Shown piece by piece: positions 1-8,621 of a stretch of DNA of 64,000 nucleotides. Under the pieces are notes generated by a model. It saw nothing but the letters and a program-made list of their open reading frames with translations. It was not told the origin of the DNA and did no database searches. Position 1 is the stretch's first letter. Every line of letters starts with the position of its first letter. The translations under genes and the position numbers were made by a program. Origin of the DNA: Bosea beijingensis (GTDB taxonomy: Bacteria > Pseudomonadota > Alphaproteobacteria > Rhizobiales > Beijerinckiaceae); contig NZ_CP132359.1 of NCBI RefSeq assembly GCF_030758975.1, positions 5,199,427 to 5,263,426 of the forward strand, written 5' to 3'.

Positions 1-900
1 TTCGGCGTTGAAGGGAGTGCGGTTGGCCAGCGAACGGTCGACCCAGGCGTCACCGAGGACGCGGCGGCGGTTCTTGAGACCGGCTTCGAACAGGGCGTCT
101 GCCGCATTCGCCGCATCCGGGCCGGGCGCAAGGAAGGCGCGCAGGGCGCCGGCCAGTGCCGCGGGTGCTTCGACGGGAGCCAGATGGGCGCAGTCGAGCT
201 GCACGTGCTTCGCGGCCGGCATGGCAGCGAGCAGGTTCTCGCCATGGCCGGCCAGCGGGGTCGAGACGTCGCGCCCGCCGGTGACGACGAGGACCGGGCA
301 GGCGATGGTGCCGATCCGCCCGATCAGATCCATGTCGCGGATCGCCGCGCCCGCCCCGACATAGCCCTGGCTCGCCTGGGCGATGAGGTTGCGCTTGAGG
401 CTCGCGGCGATCGCGGGCTGGCCGGCAGTGAAGGCAGGCGACAGGAAGCGCTGCAACGCCGCATCCGCCATGGACGCGGTGCCGCTTGCGCGAACCTGCG
501 CGATGCGATCCCGCCAGACGCCCTTGTCCATCGTCGCGGAGGTGCAGATCAGGGCGATCGCAGAGACACGCTCTGGATGACCGAGCGCGAGCTCCATTGC
601 CATCATCCCGCCGAGCGAGACGCCGGCAATGGCTGCCCGCGCGATGCCGGCGGCCGCCATGACGGCGGCGACATCGCCCGCGAGCAGGGCGAGCGTATAA
701 TCGCCGTCGGGGGCATCGGAGGCGCCGTGACCGCGCGTGTCGATCCGCAAGGTCCGGAAGGCGGCGAGCAGGGCCGGCATCGCGGCATCCCAGAGCGACA
801 TGTCGGTGCCGATCGAATTCAGCAGGACGAGCGCCGGCTTGTCCTCGCTACCCTCCAGTTTCCAGTAAATGCGGGTGCCGTTGCTCGTCGCGAAAGGCAT
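1..900 (-). CDS. pcaL: 3-oxoadipate enol-lactonase fused to 4-carboxymuconolactone decarboxylase (PcaDC), 3' end outside window
   Basis: Seen: an open minus-strand frame starting at the ATG at 898-900 and still open at base 1 (300 codons). The first ~260 residues are an alpha/beta hydrolase with the nucleophile elbow GVSLGG (Ser nucleophile), as in 3-oxoadipate enol-lactonase (PcaD). The last ~35 visible residues (EAGLKNRRRVLGDAWVDRSL) match the start of 4-carboxymuconolactone decarboxylase (PcaC), so the gene is a PcaD-PcaC fusion. Family knowledge: these enzymes carry out successive steps of the protocatechuate branch of the beta-ketoadipate pathway. It starts 11 bases after the end of pcaB, in one operon. 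The decarboxylase domain continues outside the window. Confidence 0.88.
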   Translation of the reverse strand, partial: MPFATSNGTRIYWKLEGSEDKPALVLLNSIGTDMSLWDAAMPALLAAFRTLRIDTRGHGASDAPDGDYTLALLAGDVAAVMAAAGIARAAIAGVSLGGMMAMELALGHPERVSAIALICTSATMDKGVWRDRIAQVRASGTASMADAALQRFLSPAFTAGQPAIAASLKRNLIAQASQGYVGAGAAIRDMDLIGRIGTIACPVLVVTGGRDVSTPLAGHGENLLAAMPAAKHVQLDCAHLAPVEAPAALAGALRAFLAPGPDAANAADALFEAGLKNRRRVLGDAWVDRSLANRTPFNAE

Positions 901-911
901 GGTTGCGTTCC

Positions 912-2051
912 TCAGTCGTGCCGGGCGAGCAGCGCGGCGACCAGTGCCGCGCTCTCGCCGATATCGCTGCCGAGCCCGGCCGCTGCGAGATTGCGGGCGA
1001 TGGCGGCCTCGTCGATTTCCAGCCCTTCGGCCACCGTCGCCATCGCCTCGGCCGCGCCGGCTGCAAGCAGGAAGAGATCGGCCAGTGCCGGGCCTTCCGC
1101 CTGCCAGCCGCCGAGGCCGCGTTCCTGCTCGGCGGGAAGGCCGGCGAGGATGCCGGCGACGAGGCCCGGTGCGCGCAGGCTGGCGGAAAGCGTGACCTGG
1201 CAGCCGGTCGGGTTGCGCTTATGGGCCATGGCGGAGGAGCCGCCGCGGCCGGGAACGACGGGCTCGTGGGCCTCGGCGATGCCGCTCTGGGCAAGAAGCG
1301 AGACGTCACGTGCCATCTTGCCGAGCGCGCCGATGGTAATGGCGAGCGCCGCAGCGATGCCGGCGATGCCGCCACGACGCGCGTGCCAGGGCGCGACATC
1401 GGGTAGTCCGAGCGCGGTCGCAAGGTGGGTGGACACAGCCGCTGCCTTGCCTCCAAGGCCGGCGCGAGAGCCGGCCGCGCCGCCGAATTGGAGGACGGCG
1501 CCCGTTTCGACCTCATGGCGAAGGCGACTTGCTGCTTCCGCGATACCCACTTGCCAATGTGTGACGCGCAGGCCGAAACCGATCGGGAGCGCGTCTTGCA
1601 ACAGCGTGCGGCCGATCGCCGGGGTCGCGGCATGGCGCCGGGCGAGGGCGGCGAGCGCCGTCGTGATACGGGTCAGGTCGGCGTCGAGGAGGCCACTCGC
1701 GGCGCGGATCTGGCAGGCCAGTACCGTGTCGGCGACATCCTGGCTGGTCGCGCCCTTGTGCAAGGCTTTTGCGGCCTCGCCGCTCAAGGTGGCGCGCAGG
1801 CGCGCCACCAGCGGGATCGCCAACGTGCCGGCGAGTGCCGCTTCCTCGGCCAATTCGGCGGGATCGATCGCGATCGTGGTGCAGAGCGCGGCGATCGCTT
1901 CGGCCGCTTCAGCACCGATCAGGCCCTCGGCCGCCTCGGCTCGCGCGAGCTCCGCCTCGAAGGCGAGGGCGTGGCGCAACGTGGCCGCATCCGAGAATGC
2001 GGCCAGCATGGCTGGGGTCGTCGCCGGCCTTGCGCGGAGAAGCCCGCTCAC
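912..2051 (-). CDS. pcaB: 3-carboxy-cis,cis-muconate cycloisomerase
   Basis: 379 residues of the fumarase/aspartase superfamily. The signature loop [13 protein letters not shown] is near residue 280 and is typical of class II (PcaB-type) cycloisomerases. The enzyme lactonises 3-carboxymuconate to 4-carboxymuconolactone, the substrate of the downstream PcaC domain. I choose the GTG at 2049-2051, which overlaps the pcaJ stop codon (GTGA); the following residues ([15 protein letters not shown]) then resemble PcaB N-termini. The frame stays open upstream into the zntA fragment by chance, so an apparent 624-residue protein starting at 2786 is an artefact of the junction at about 2441. Confidence 0.87.
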   Translation of the reverse strand: MSGLLRARPATTPAMLAAFSDAATLRHALAFEAELARAEAAEGLIGAEAAEAIAALCTTIAIDPAELAEEAALAGTLAIPLVARLRATLSGEAAKALHKGATSQDVADTVLACQIRAASGLLDADLTRITTALAALARRHAATPAIGRTLLQDALPIGFGLRVTHWQVGIAEAASRLRHEVETGAVLQFGGAAGSRAGLGGKAAAVSTHLATALGLPDVAPWHARRGGIAGIAAALAITIGALGKMARDVSLLAQSGIAEAHEPVVPGRGGSSAMAHKRNPTGCQVTLSASLRAPGLVAGILAGLPAEQERGLGGWQAEGPALADLFLLAAGAAEAMATVAEGLEIDEAAIARNLAAAGLGSDIGESAALVAALLARHD

Positions 2052-2441
2052 GCGGCCTTTGCGAGGCTTGGCGCGACGGTGAAGGCGGCCTGCGTCTTGG
2101 CCTTGATCTCGTCGAGCGTGACGCCCGGCGCGATCTCGACCAGTGTCAGCCCGCCGCCATTGGCCTTGTCGCAGGTCATCACGCAGAGATCGGTGATGAT
2201 CATGTCGACGACGCCGGCGCCGGTCAGCGGCAGCGAGCAGCGCTCCAGCACCTTGGATTCGCCCGCCTTGTTGGCGTGGTCCATCACGACGATGACCTTC
2301 TTGACGCCGGCGACGAGGTCCATCGCGCCGCCCATGCCCTTCACCATCTTGCCGGGGATCGTCCAGTTGGCGATGTCGCCATTGGCCGCCACTTCCATGG
2401 CGCCGAGGATGGTCAGGTCGATATGGCCGCCGCGGATCATT
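2048..2441 (-). pseudogene. pcaJ: 3' part of 3-oxoadipate CoA-transferase beta subunit, 5' end lost
   Basis: From the ATG at 2438-2440 the frame encodes 130 residues, [17 protein letters not shown] onward, ending at 2048. This is the C-terminal ~60% of the CoA-transferase subunit that converts 3-oxoadipate to 3-oxoadipyl-CoA. The N-terminal part with the catalytic Glu region is missing, and no pcaI lies upstream. Immediately upstream the sequence switches to a different gene, the HMA-containing N-terminus of a ZntA-like ATPase, in another frame. Inference: the transferase is non-functional unless complemented elsewhere. The alternative is an assembly chimera at 2441. Confidence 0.85.
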
Positions 2442-2786
2442 CGCGCAATCCATGCCGCCGACCTTCCAGGACAGAAGCTGGTTGGCCGGGTCGGCCTTGC
2501 CGTGCTCGTGATCATGCCCAGGCTCCGCGGCAACCTGGCGCTGAGTTTCAGCCATGGCCACCGCACCGAAGCCCAAGCTTTTGACGCGTTTCTCGACAGC
2601 CTCACGGGTCGTACGCGTCTCATCCAGCGTCAGCTTCATCGTTTCCGACATCAGCGACAACCTGAAGTCGGAGACCCCTGGCATCTTCTCAACGGCACCG
2701 CGCACCTTCGCCACGCAACTGGCGCAATCCATGCCGGAAATCTTCCAGCTCAGAGGCTGTAGCTTGTTGTCGCTCGTGGCTGGCAT
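2442..2786 (-). pseudogene. zntA: N-terminal fragment of Zn/Cd/Pb-type P1B ATPase (two HMA domains, second cut)
   Basis: The ATG at 2784-2786 starts a protein with a first HMA domain (ISGMDCASCVAKVRGAV, GMxCxxC at residues ~18-23). A His-rich linker (GHDHEHGK) follows, then the start of a second HMA domain that stops in the middle of its metal motif (KVGGMDCA). Two HMA domains with a His linker are typical of ZntA/CadA ATPases of Rhizobiales. All membrane, actuator and phosphorylation domains are missing; pcaJ sequence follows. The MerR-type promoter just upstream (2823-2853) is intact, so transcription into the pca genes from a metal-responsive promoter is possible. Confidence 0.82.
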
Positions 2787-2822
2787 GGGAAAACTCCTGC
2801 GGCCGGAAAATCACAAGCCCCC

Positions 2823-2853
2823 CATTTACGACCTCTAGTGACTTCAGGTTCAA
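2823..2853 (-). promoter_or_regulatory. MerR-family (ZntR/CadR-type) promoter-operator of the zntA fragment
   Basis: Read on the minus strand: -35 TTGAAC (2848-2853), a 19-bp spacer, and -10 TAAATG (2823-2828). The spacer contains the inverted repeat ACCTGAAGTCACTAGAGGT (2831-2849). An over-long 19-bp spacer with the dyad between the two elements is the hallmark of promoters activated by DNA distortion by MerR-family metal regulators. It lies 37 bp upstream of the zntA start. Confidence 0.75.
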
Positions 2854-3449
2854 GCGAAAAATATGGGGTGCGCCGGACTGGTGGATGTTCGATCTAAATG
2901 CAAATGGGGTGCAAGTGCATTGACCCTCATCGATAGCAGGATAGCCGAGATGTCGCCAAACATTGGAAACCTTGAGTACCCCGCGATGGCGGGGAAGCAC
3001 GGCTAGGCTCTGATGCCGAGCCAGGAAATCCCGACCCTGCAGGTTCTCCCTAAAGGCCGTTCCATCCATCAGCGTCATCGCATCTCGCACGAAAATGGAC
3101 GGGTTTGAGTTGCGGAAGGCGCAAGAACGGGAAGAGGTTCGCAAAATTGGCGAGGCACTTCCAGTAATCGGTTCTTGTAACCGGCATCCCCCTTGTATCG
3201 GCCGCAGACGAAAAAGAGATCGATCGGTGGGCAGATCGCCGCCGCCATGCTTGCAGCCTTCCAAGGTGCATTGACGTTCACATGCAAGCTCGATCGATCG
3301 CTGGACGAGGTCGTCGACCTTGAGATCACTCCCGGCGTGCCGATCCCGCGCCGGGAGTGGGAGAGATACTCGCCAATGATCGACGACCATCCCATGCACG
3401 ACTGAATTTCAGCCCTCGCTCCGCATCGATCTGCCGGAAGCGACTGCGG
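2854..3449. other. About 600 bases with no recognisable gene
   Basis: No convincing gene is seen. A short plus-strand frame at 3193-3405 (TTG start, ending EWERYSPMIDDHPMHD) has plausible amino-acid composition but no family I recognise. The minus-strand frames are arginine-rich shadows. In most genomes zntA and its MerR regulator are close together, so an insertion of foreign DNA here is possible. Confidence 0.4.
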
Positions 3450-3851
3450 TTATGGAGAAAGGGAGCTGATGATCCGGCAATCCGCAACGATTCCGGAACC
3501 GCACTGTTCGACCATGCGGTTCAACTCGCGCCTCAGTGCCTGAAGATCGGCGATCTTCCGCTCGACCTCGACCAGATGCTCCTTGGCAATCTCGTCGATC
3601 GCCGCGCAGGATCGTGCGCGGTCATCGGAGAGCGACAGCAGGGCGCGAACCTGTTCCAGCGAAAAACCCAGGACGCGGGCACGTCGGATGAAACGAAGGC
3701 GATCGAGGTGGCTGGGCTCGTAGGCTCGGTAGTTGCCTTCTGTTCTCGCAGGTTCCGGCAGCAGGCCCGACTTTTCGTAGAAGCGGATCGTCTCGACCTT
3801 CGTGCCCGTGTCTCGGGACAGCCGCCCGATCGTCAGGACCTTGGCTTGCAT
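3450..3851 (-). CDS. MerR-family metal-responsive regulator (CadR/PbrR/ZntR type)
   Basis: 133 residues. The N-terminus (LTIGRLSRDTGTKVETIRFY) is the winged-helix DNA-binding domain, followed by the dimerisation helix. Cysteines at residues 82, 117 and 125 have the spacing of the Cys triad of the Cd/Pb/Zn sensors CadR and PbrR, not the two-Cys loop of CueR. The ATG at 3849-3851 follows MerR convention. Inference: it activates the two promoters with 19-bp spacers at 2823-2853 and 13829-13859. It lies 58 bp downstream of dsbA on the same strand, so it may also be transcribed with the thiol-redox genes. Confidence 0.85.
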   Translation of the reverse strand: MQAKVLTIGRLSRDTGTKVETIRFYEKSGLLPEPARTEGNYRAYEPSHLDRLRFIRRARVLGFSLEQVRALLSLSDDRARSCAAIDEIAKEHLVEVERKIADLQALRRELNRMVEQCGSGIVADCRIISSLSP

Positions 3852-3909
3852 GGCGCCATCCAATCGTGGTCGTGGCGTGCGTAGCTCGACAATGTGGCTT
3901 GGCCAGCCT

Positions 3910-4563
3910 TCATTTCCGCACCTTCTCGACTTCCTGCTTGACCATTTCATAGAGCGGGCGCGGACCGAACTCGGTGAGAGGCTGGCCGTTGACGAAGAAC
4001 GTCGGCGTTCGCGAGACTTCCAGCGTCTTCACGTCGGCAGCGTCTTTCTGGAGCGTCGCGTTGATGTCGGGCAGCGCCGCGTCGCGTTTCCCACGCTCGA
4101 TATCGAGGCCGGCCTCTCCGGCGCGGGTCCAGGCCTTTTCGAGATCTGGCTTGTCGTGGTCCGCCCATTCGGGCTGGAATTCCAGAATCGCCTGGAGAAC
4201 TGGTTCGAACTTGCCCTGCAGCCGCGCCGCCTCGAGAATTTTGACAGCCAGATCCGAGCCCTCGTGGAATGCCGCGTAGCGAACGACGAGGCGCACATCG
4301 TTGGGGAACAGGCCCAGAATCTGCTTCAGTGGCGGGTAGAAGGCGCGGCAGGCCTCGCAGGAAGGATCGAAGAACTCGACGATCGTGACAGGGGCGCCGG
4401 CCGGGCCGATGATCGGAGAATGATCTCGGACGAGCGCCTCCGATCGGGTTGCCGCAATGGTGCGAGCCCGCTTGGTTTGCTCCCTTTGATAGAAGGTGGT
4501 CGCACCGGAAAAGACGGCCAGCGCGCCGATGCCGGTAAGGATTACGAGAGCGCGACGGTTCAT
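3910..4563 (-). CDS. DsbA-family thioredoxin-like oxidoreductase
   Basis: 217 residues. An N-terminal membrane anchor/signal (residues ~5-22, LVILTGIGALAVFSGATTF) is followed by a thioredoxin fold with the redox motif CEAC (FFDPSCEACRAFYPP) and the cis-Pro loop (SRTPTFFVNG). Such proteins (DSBA/Com1-like thioredoxin_4) act in the periplasm as disulfide oxidants or isomerases. The ATG at 4561-4563 overlaps the dsbB stop by four bases (ATGA), so the two are translationally coupled and the dedicated DsbB is its probable reoxidant. Confidence 0.85.
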   Translation of the reverse strand: MNRRALVILTGIGALAVFSGATTFYQREQTKRARTIAATRSEALVRDHSPIIGPAGAPVTIVEFFDPSCEACRAFYPPLKQILGLFPNDVRLVVRYAAFHEGSDLAVKILEAARLQGKFEPVLQAILEFQPEWADHDKPDLEKAWTRAGEAGLDIERGKRDAALPDINATLQKDAADVKTLEVSRTPTFFVNGQPLTEFGPRPLYEMVKQEVEKVRK

Positions 4564-5024
4564 GACGAGGCCTTTGTTCTGGAAGCAATGAGCGCGAGCG
4601 TGATCGCCGCAAAGGCTGCGAACGAGAGGTAGGGCAAGGGCAGCATGCCGAAGATGGTCATTTCGGCACTGGCGCAGGACGGCCCCTGGCTGCAGGGCTG
4701 GATACTCGCCGGAACAAGGCCGGCGTAGAGCAGGCCGTGAAATCCCGCGATCAGCATGCCGATAACGGCGAGAGGGAGCGCGTAGCGCCATGCCCCGGTA
4801 TCACTCCGGAAGCTTGCCACCGCCAAAACGACGGCTAGCGGAAACATGAATGCGCGTTGATGCCAGCACAGGTTACAGGGGGCCTGGCCAACGATCTCCC
4901 CAATGAAGAGCGCGCCCAAACTCGCCGCGACCGCAAGGATCCAGGCGATGAAGAGATAAATCCAGCGGTCATCGCCACTGGAGACCGTCGTGTTGTTTGC
5001 CATGGGTGAAGCAGTGCCTTTCAT
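4560..5024 (-). CDS. dsbB: Disulfide bond formation protein B
   Basis: 154 residues with four predicted membrane helices. It carries the two DsbB cysteine pairs: CNLC in the first periplasmic loop (APCNLCWHQRAFM) and a second pair in the later loop (CSQGPSC). DsbB passes electrons from reduced DsbA to quinones. The short spacing of the second pair resembles the compact BdbC/DsbB class. The start codon overlaps the ccdA stop by four bases (ATGA). An internal Met eight codons in (MANNTT) is an alternative start. It is part of an unbroken minus-strand run with ccdA and the DsbA-like gene. Confidence 0.87.
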   Translation of the reverse strand: MKGTASPMANNTTVSSGDDRWIYLFIAWILAVAASLGALFIGEIVGQAPCNLCWHQRAFMFPLAVVLAVASFRSDTGAWRYALPLAVIGMLIAGFHGLLYAGLVPASIQPCSQGPSCASAEMTIFGMLPLPYLSFAAFAAITLALIASRTKASS

Positions 5025-5755
5025 CCGATTTTTGCGAGAATTGGGAAGGTTTCGAGAAGCCAGAACGCCATTGTCGAGAGCTGGCCCGACATCATGGCGA
5101 GCCCCATCACGATCATCACGATCCCGGCCAGAACCTGCAGACCGCGGCCTGCGCCGCGCATGCGCCTCAGGTGAACCGTGATGCTGTCCGCGAACAGCGC
5201 GGTGATGAGGAATGGCAGTGCGAGGCCGAGCGAGTAGATGCTCAGCAACGCGATGCCGGTGGATGGGGTTGGTGAGGTCGCGCTGACGGTCAGGATCGCG
5301 CCGAGAACCGGCCCGATACAGGGCGTCCAGCCGAAGGCAAAGGCGAGCCCGAGGAGGTAGGCGCCCATCGGTCGGCCGCCGGCAATCGAGGGATTGAAGC
5401 GTAGCTCCCGTTCGAGCCAGGAAAGACGGAGCAGGCCCGATGTGAAGATGCCGAAGACGACAACGATAGCGCCGCCGACAATTCCAGCTTCATAGCGATA
5501 GCTGAGCAGGAGGCCGCTGAGGGCCGTCGCCGCTGCGCCCAGCATGACAAAGATGGTCGAGAAGCCGAGCGCGAACCATACACTCATGACGAGAGCGTTG
5601 ATCCGCGAGTTGGCCGGCGTACGCGCGCCGACCGCGGCCGAGCCGCCGGCAATGTAGGAGACGTACCCGGGAACGAGCGGCAGCACGCACGGCGACAAGA
5701 AAGAGACCGCACCGGCCACGAGCGCCGCCAGGATGCTGATATTGGCGATTTCCAT
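5021..5755 (-). CDS. ccdA: Cytochrome c biogenesis protein CcdA (thiol-disulfide electron conduit)
   Basis: 244 residues with six predicted membrane helices. The conserved Cys-Pro motif is in the first helix (FLSPCVLPLVPGY) and the second in helix four (GWTPCIGPVLGAIL). CcdA carries reducing equivalents from cytoplasmic thioredoxin to periplasmic thioredoxin-like proteins. The chosen start (MEIANIS) overlaps the stop of the upstream TlpA-like gene. A frame extension upstream has no hydrophobic start and lies inside the neighbour. Inference: it reduces the two TlpA-like proteins encoded upstream, while the downstream DsbA/DsbB pair forms the oxidising branch. Confidence 0.88.
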   Translation of the reverse strand: MEIANISILAALVAGAVSFLSPCVLPLVPGYVSYIAGGSAAVGARTPANSRINALVMSVWFALGFSTIFVMLGAAATALSGLLLSYRYEAGIVGGAIVVVFGIFTSGLLRLSWLERELRFNPSIAGGRPMGAYLLGLAFAFGWTPCIGPVLGAILTVSATSPTPSTGIALLSIYSLGLALPFLITALFADSITVHLRRMRGAGRGLQVLAGIVMIVMGLAMMSGQLSTMAFWLLETFPILAKIG

Positions 5756-6375
5756 CAGGGCGTGACCTTGTTCGGTTCGACGGCGAGCAGCGACGCGATC
5801 TCCTGCACCGCGGTCGGATCGTCCCACGCTCTGGCTCCGTACCAGCGTCGCCGCTCCAGGCCGTCGGAGCCCAACAGGATCGTCGTCGGCAACCCCGAGA
5901 CCGAGTAGCGCCGCACGACTTCGCCTTGAGGATCGAGGTAGACCGCAAGATCGCCGACACCGAGCTCATTGATCAGGGGTCTGACGACCTCTGCTCCCTC
6001 GCGGTCGATCGACAGGGCGATAATGGCCAGTGGCCGCCCCTTCCATTGACGATTGAGCCGCGCAAGCGCCGGCATCTCCTGCCGGCACGACCAGCACCAG
6101 GTTGCCCAGACCGTCAGGAGCACGGCCCTTCCAGCAAAGTCTGCGAGACTCGCGCGACCGCCATCGAGCCGCTGGATGGCAAGCGTGCCATCACTTCGCA
6201 GCCGGACCTGTCCATCGTCGGCCATGACGTTGGCGGTCGACGCCGTAACAACGGCCGACAGGGCAAGCCATGCGGTTCTTGTCGTTGGGCCGATCAAATT
6301 CGGTCCTCGAATTGTAGACTGGTTACGTGCCGTCGACCGCGCTGGCACATCGGCCGCGTCCAGGGTCGGCAGCAA
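5755..6375 (-). CDS. TlpA-like periplasmic thioredoxin (WCWSC)
   Basis: Up to 206 residues from a TTG at 6373-6375. A second TTG at about 6297 would place the start directly before the signal segment (TRTAWLALSAVVTAS) and is equally plausible. The mature part is a TlpA/ResA-type fold with the redox motif WCWSC (VWATWCWSCRQEMPAL) and cis-Pro loop (SGLPTTILLG). The family reduces disulfides of apocytochromes c or copper-site proteins in the periplasm. It is directly followed by ccdA, its likely reductant. The Trp-Ser pair between the cysteines is unusual against the Pro-Pro of the paralogue at 6917-7459. Confidence 0.85.
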   Translation of the reverse strand: MLPTLDAADVPARSTARNQSTIRGPNLIGPTTRTAWLALSAVVTASTANVMADDGQVRLRSDGTLAIQRLDGGRASLADFAGRAVLLTVWATWCWSCRQEMPALARLNRQWKGRPLAIIALSIDREGAEVVRPLINELGVGDLAVYLDPQGEVVRRYSVSGLPTTILLGSDGLERRRWYGARAWDDPTAVQEIASLLAVEPNKVTP

Positions 6376-6432
6376 TGGATCGAAACGGACTGAGCGCCGT
6401 GTCGCCGCAAGCCTCGAGGGAGGCTTGACCGT

Positions 6433-6825
6433 TCAGCCTTGCAGGGGCGGTCCAGTCGCCTTTGGTGGCCCGTCCGGCTCTCCGGCATTCGTGTGAGCTG
6501 ATCGCCAGTCGAAGGTCACTGCCATGGCGCCGGTACGCGCAGGAACCGACGCGATGAGGGCAGGAAGCATCAGCGGCGCCGGCGCAACCGATTTTGCCCA
6601 AACGCAGCAGGCATTGACACCCTCGACATGGGTCGACGAGTTGCTTTTTGAAGCCGGGGTCGTGCCGCAGATCTCGGTGAGCGCAATCTCTCCGACGCGG
6701 AATTTCGTGGCGATATGGTTGCTTCCGGCCATGGCACTGGCCATCAGTTGGAACAGGAGCACAAGCGCACAGGCTGCGGACAGCAGGCCGCGCCCCATAT
6801 CCAGCCATGTGCGAGCTGATGTCAT
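6433..6825 (-). CDS. DUF2946-like secreted protein
   Basis: 130 residues. An N-terminal signal/membrane segment (GLLSAACALVLLFQLMASAMA) is followed by a short body with a Cys-Cys motif (HVEGVNACCVWAKS) and a Pro-rich tail ending PPKATGPPLQG. The pattern of signal peptide, His/Cys motif in mid-protein and RGPP-like tail resembles DUF2946, small proteins often found beside copper and cobalamin genes. It lies between two TlpA genes. A second divergent copy is encoded at 8622-9002. Function unknown; a periplasmic metal or thiol role is inferred from context. Confidence 0.6.
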   Translation of the reverse strand: MTSARTWLDMGRGLLSAACALVLLFQLMASAMAGSNHIATKFRVGEIALTEICGTTPASKSNSSTHVEGVNACCVWAKSVAPAPLMLPALIASVPARTGAMAVTFDWRSAHTNAGEPDGPPKATGPPLQG

Positions 6826-6916
6826 TCTGAAACGCTAACCCAGCACGATGCCGCCAAGCAATGAGAGCGGACCTTTCTCGCGTTCTGTTGACCATTCCGG
6901 ATGCTGACGGCTCTCT

Positions 6917-7459
6917 TCATTTCGCGGCCTTCCGGGCCTTTTCGATGAGATCCTCGATTTCTGCGATGCTCGCCTCGTGATCCCATTCTTTCGCTCCGGC
7001 CCAGCGCGCAATCTCGCGTCCGGCAGGGTCGATGAGTATCGTCGTCGGCAGCCCCGTTATCTTCAGCGCGGGCATGCTTCGAGCTGCGCGATCGAGATAG
7101 ATTGCGAGATTGGCGATACCCGTCCGCTTGAAGAATGGCCCGACCACGTCCATGCCTTGACGGTCGAGCGACAGCGCGACGACCTCGAAGGTTTCGCTGC
7201 CCTTCGCCGCCTGCAGGCGATCGAGCGACGGCATCTCCTTGACACAAGGAGGACACCAGGTCGCCCAGAGGTTCAGCAGGATGAAGCGACCGCGAAAATC
7301 CGCCAGCGAGAGCTGCCGGCCGTCGGACGCCTCGAACGCGATCGCGGCCGCGGCTGGCGGCATCATCAGCTTTCCCTGCCTCGTCAGCAGGGCTATCGAG
7401 GTCGCCACTGCGATCGCCAAAAGAACGCCGCCGATGGCCAGCCTGCGGCCGCCGATCAT
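6917..7459 (-). CDS. TlpA/ResA-like thiol-disulfide oxidoreductase (WCPPC)
   Basis: 180 residues. A single N-terminal membrane anchor (LAIGGVLLAIAVATSIALL) precedes a redoxin domain with the canonical WCPPC motif (WATWCPPCVKEMPSL) and cis-Pro loop (TGLPTTILIDP). It is tethered to the outer face of the membrane and needs CcdA for reduction. The start codon overlaps the SCO stop by four bases (ATGA), so it is translationally coupled to SCO. In copper oxidase assembly, TlpA reduces SCO and the Cu-A site cysteines, which fits this gene order. Confidence 0.9.
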   Translation of the reverse strand: MIGGRRLAIGGVLLAIAVATSIALLTRQGKLMMPPAAAAIAFEASDGRQLSLADFRGRFILLNLWATWCPPCVKEMPSLDRLQAAKGSETFEVVALSLDRQGMDVVGPFFKRTGIANLAIYLDRAARSMPALKITGLPTTILIDPAGREIARWAGAKEWDHEASIAEIEDLIEKARKAAK

Positions 7460-8076
7460 CCCAGCACCATACGGATCTTGGCCAGCGCCGAAGCATCCTC
7501 TTCGTGATAGTCGATCATGGTCCGAAAGCTACCGTCGGCCTTCATCAGATAGACGGAGGCGGAATGGTCCATCGTATAGCCGTCGTCGGTCGGAATTTTC
7601 TTCGCATAGGCCTTGTAAGCCTTGAGCGCAGCGTCGATCTGCTCGCGCGAGCCAGTCAGTCCAACGACACGAGGATCGAAGGACTGAAGATAGAGCGCTA
7701 GCTGCTCTGGAGTGTCTCGCTCGGGATCGACCGTTATGAGCAAAATCTGTAGGCGATCGGCCATCGAACCGATCTGCTTCGTGAGATTGCCCAACTGCAC
7801 AAGCGTCGTCGGGCAAACTTCGGGACAATAGGTGAAGCCGAAGAACACCGCCATCGGCTTGCCGATGAAGTCCTTCTCGGTGACGGTCTTGCCGGTGTGG
7901 TCGACGAGTGTGAACGGCCCGCCGATCGCCGGCGCAGCCTGTTCGCTGGCGCTGCTTGCGCCAGCCGGGTCTGTCCCGTCCACCCTCCACCAGCCTAGCA
8001 GGATCGCAGTTGAGACGAAGGCGACGAGGACGACGGCGGTCCATGCGCCGTAGCGCACCCATTTCAGGATTGGCAT
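7456..8076 (-). CDS. SCO1/SenC/PrrC-family copper chaperone
   Basis: 206 residues. One N-terminal membrane anchor (TAVVLVAFVSTAILLGWW) is followed by the SCO thioredoxin fold with the copper-binding CPEVCP motif (FTYCPEVCPTTL) and the conserved distal His (GYTMDHSASVYL). SCO proteins deliver copper to the Cu-A centre of cytochrome oxidase or act as thiol reductases. The PCuAC gene is seven bases upstream and the TlpA gene overlaps downstream, a known combination for Cu-A assembly. Confidence 0.9.
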   Translation of the reverse strand: MPILKWVRYGAWTAVVLVAFVSTAILLGWWRVDGTDPAGASSASEQAAPAIGGPFTLVDHTGKTVTEKDFIGKPMAVFFGFTYCPEVCPTTLVQLGNLTKQIGSMADRLQILLITVDPERDTPEQLALYLQSFDPRVVGLTGSREQIDAALKAYKAYAKKIPTDDGYTMDHSASVYLMKADGSFRTMIDYHEEDASALAKIRMVLG

Positions 8077-8083
8077 GGCGGCC

Positions 8084-8575
8084 TCAATGCGTCGCGTGAT
8101 CGGTAGAGGCTTGCGGCTGCGCGCCGATACCCTGGATCTGGAACTCGACGTCCACCGGTCCCGCCTTTTCGAAGCGCAGGGTCGCCTGGATCTTTTCGCC
8201 CTGCTTCAGGGGGGCTTTGAGATCGACCAGCATCAAATGGATCGCGTTTGGCTTGAGCTCGACGGTTTCGCCGGCACCGACAGCGACCCCATCGGTCTTC
8301 TCGCGCATCCGGGCTATCCCATCGACGAGGCTACTTTCATGGATCTCAAGACGGGCAGACGCTTCGGTTGATCCGCCGAGCAGTCGATCCGGCGTCGTCC
8401 CGCTGTTCACGATCTTGAGATAGCCGCCGCCGACTTTGGCCGCGGGCGGTGTCGCACGTGCCCAGGGATGGTCGATCTTGAGAGATCCGACCGTGTAATC
8501 TTGAGCAACGGCAACAGTAGGGAAATGCGCTATGGAAAGGGCGGCCGCGACGGCACCCATGACAGAACGGTTCAT
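8084..8575 (-). CDS. Periplasmic copper chaperone PCu(A)C
   Basis: 163 residues. A cleavable signal peptide (MGAVAAALSIAHFPTVAVAQ) precedes the DUF461/PCuAC domain. The copper site is visible as EIHESSLVDGIARMR followed by HLMLVDL, the H-x10-M and H-x-M ligand pattern of the family. The C-terminus ends in a short His-containing tail (DHATH). It donates Cu(I) to SCO and Cu-A sites in the periplasm. It heads the SCO-TlpA run; the upstream gene is a DUF2946 protein on the same strand. Confidence 0.9.
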   Translation of the reverse strand: MNRSVMGAVAAALSIAHFPTVAVAQDYTVGSLKIDHPWARATPPAAKVGGGYLKIVNSGTTPDRLLGGSTEASARLEIHESSLVDGIARMREKTDGVAVGAGETVELKPNAIHLMLVDLKAPLKQGEKIQATLRFEKAGPVDVEFQIQGIGAQPQASTDHATH

Positions 8576-8621
8576 GGAATATCTCCTCGATGGATGACGA
8601 TGCCGGCAAGACCGGCACGGA

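Noticed and set aside
184..2082. Long plus-strand frame over the pca genes
   Set aside because: Opposite strand to clear PcaDC and PcaB domains; its sequence is Ala/Arg/Ser-rich without family features.
912..2786. A 624-residue HMA-cycloisomerase fusion
   Set aside because: Between the HMA part and PcaB the sequence is out-of-frame pcaJ (Arg/Gly-rich in this frame), so the long frame is accidental.
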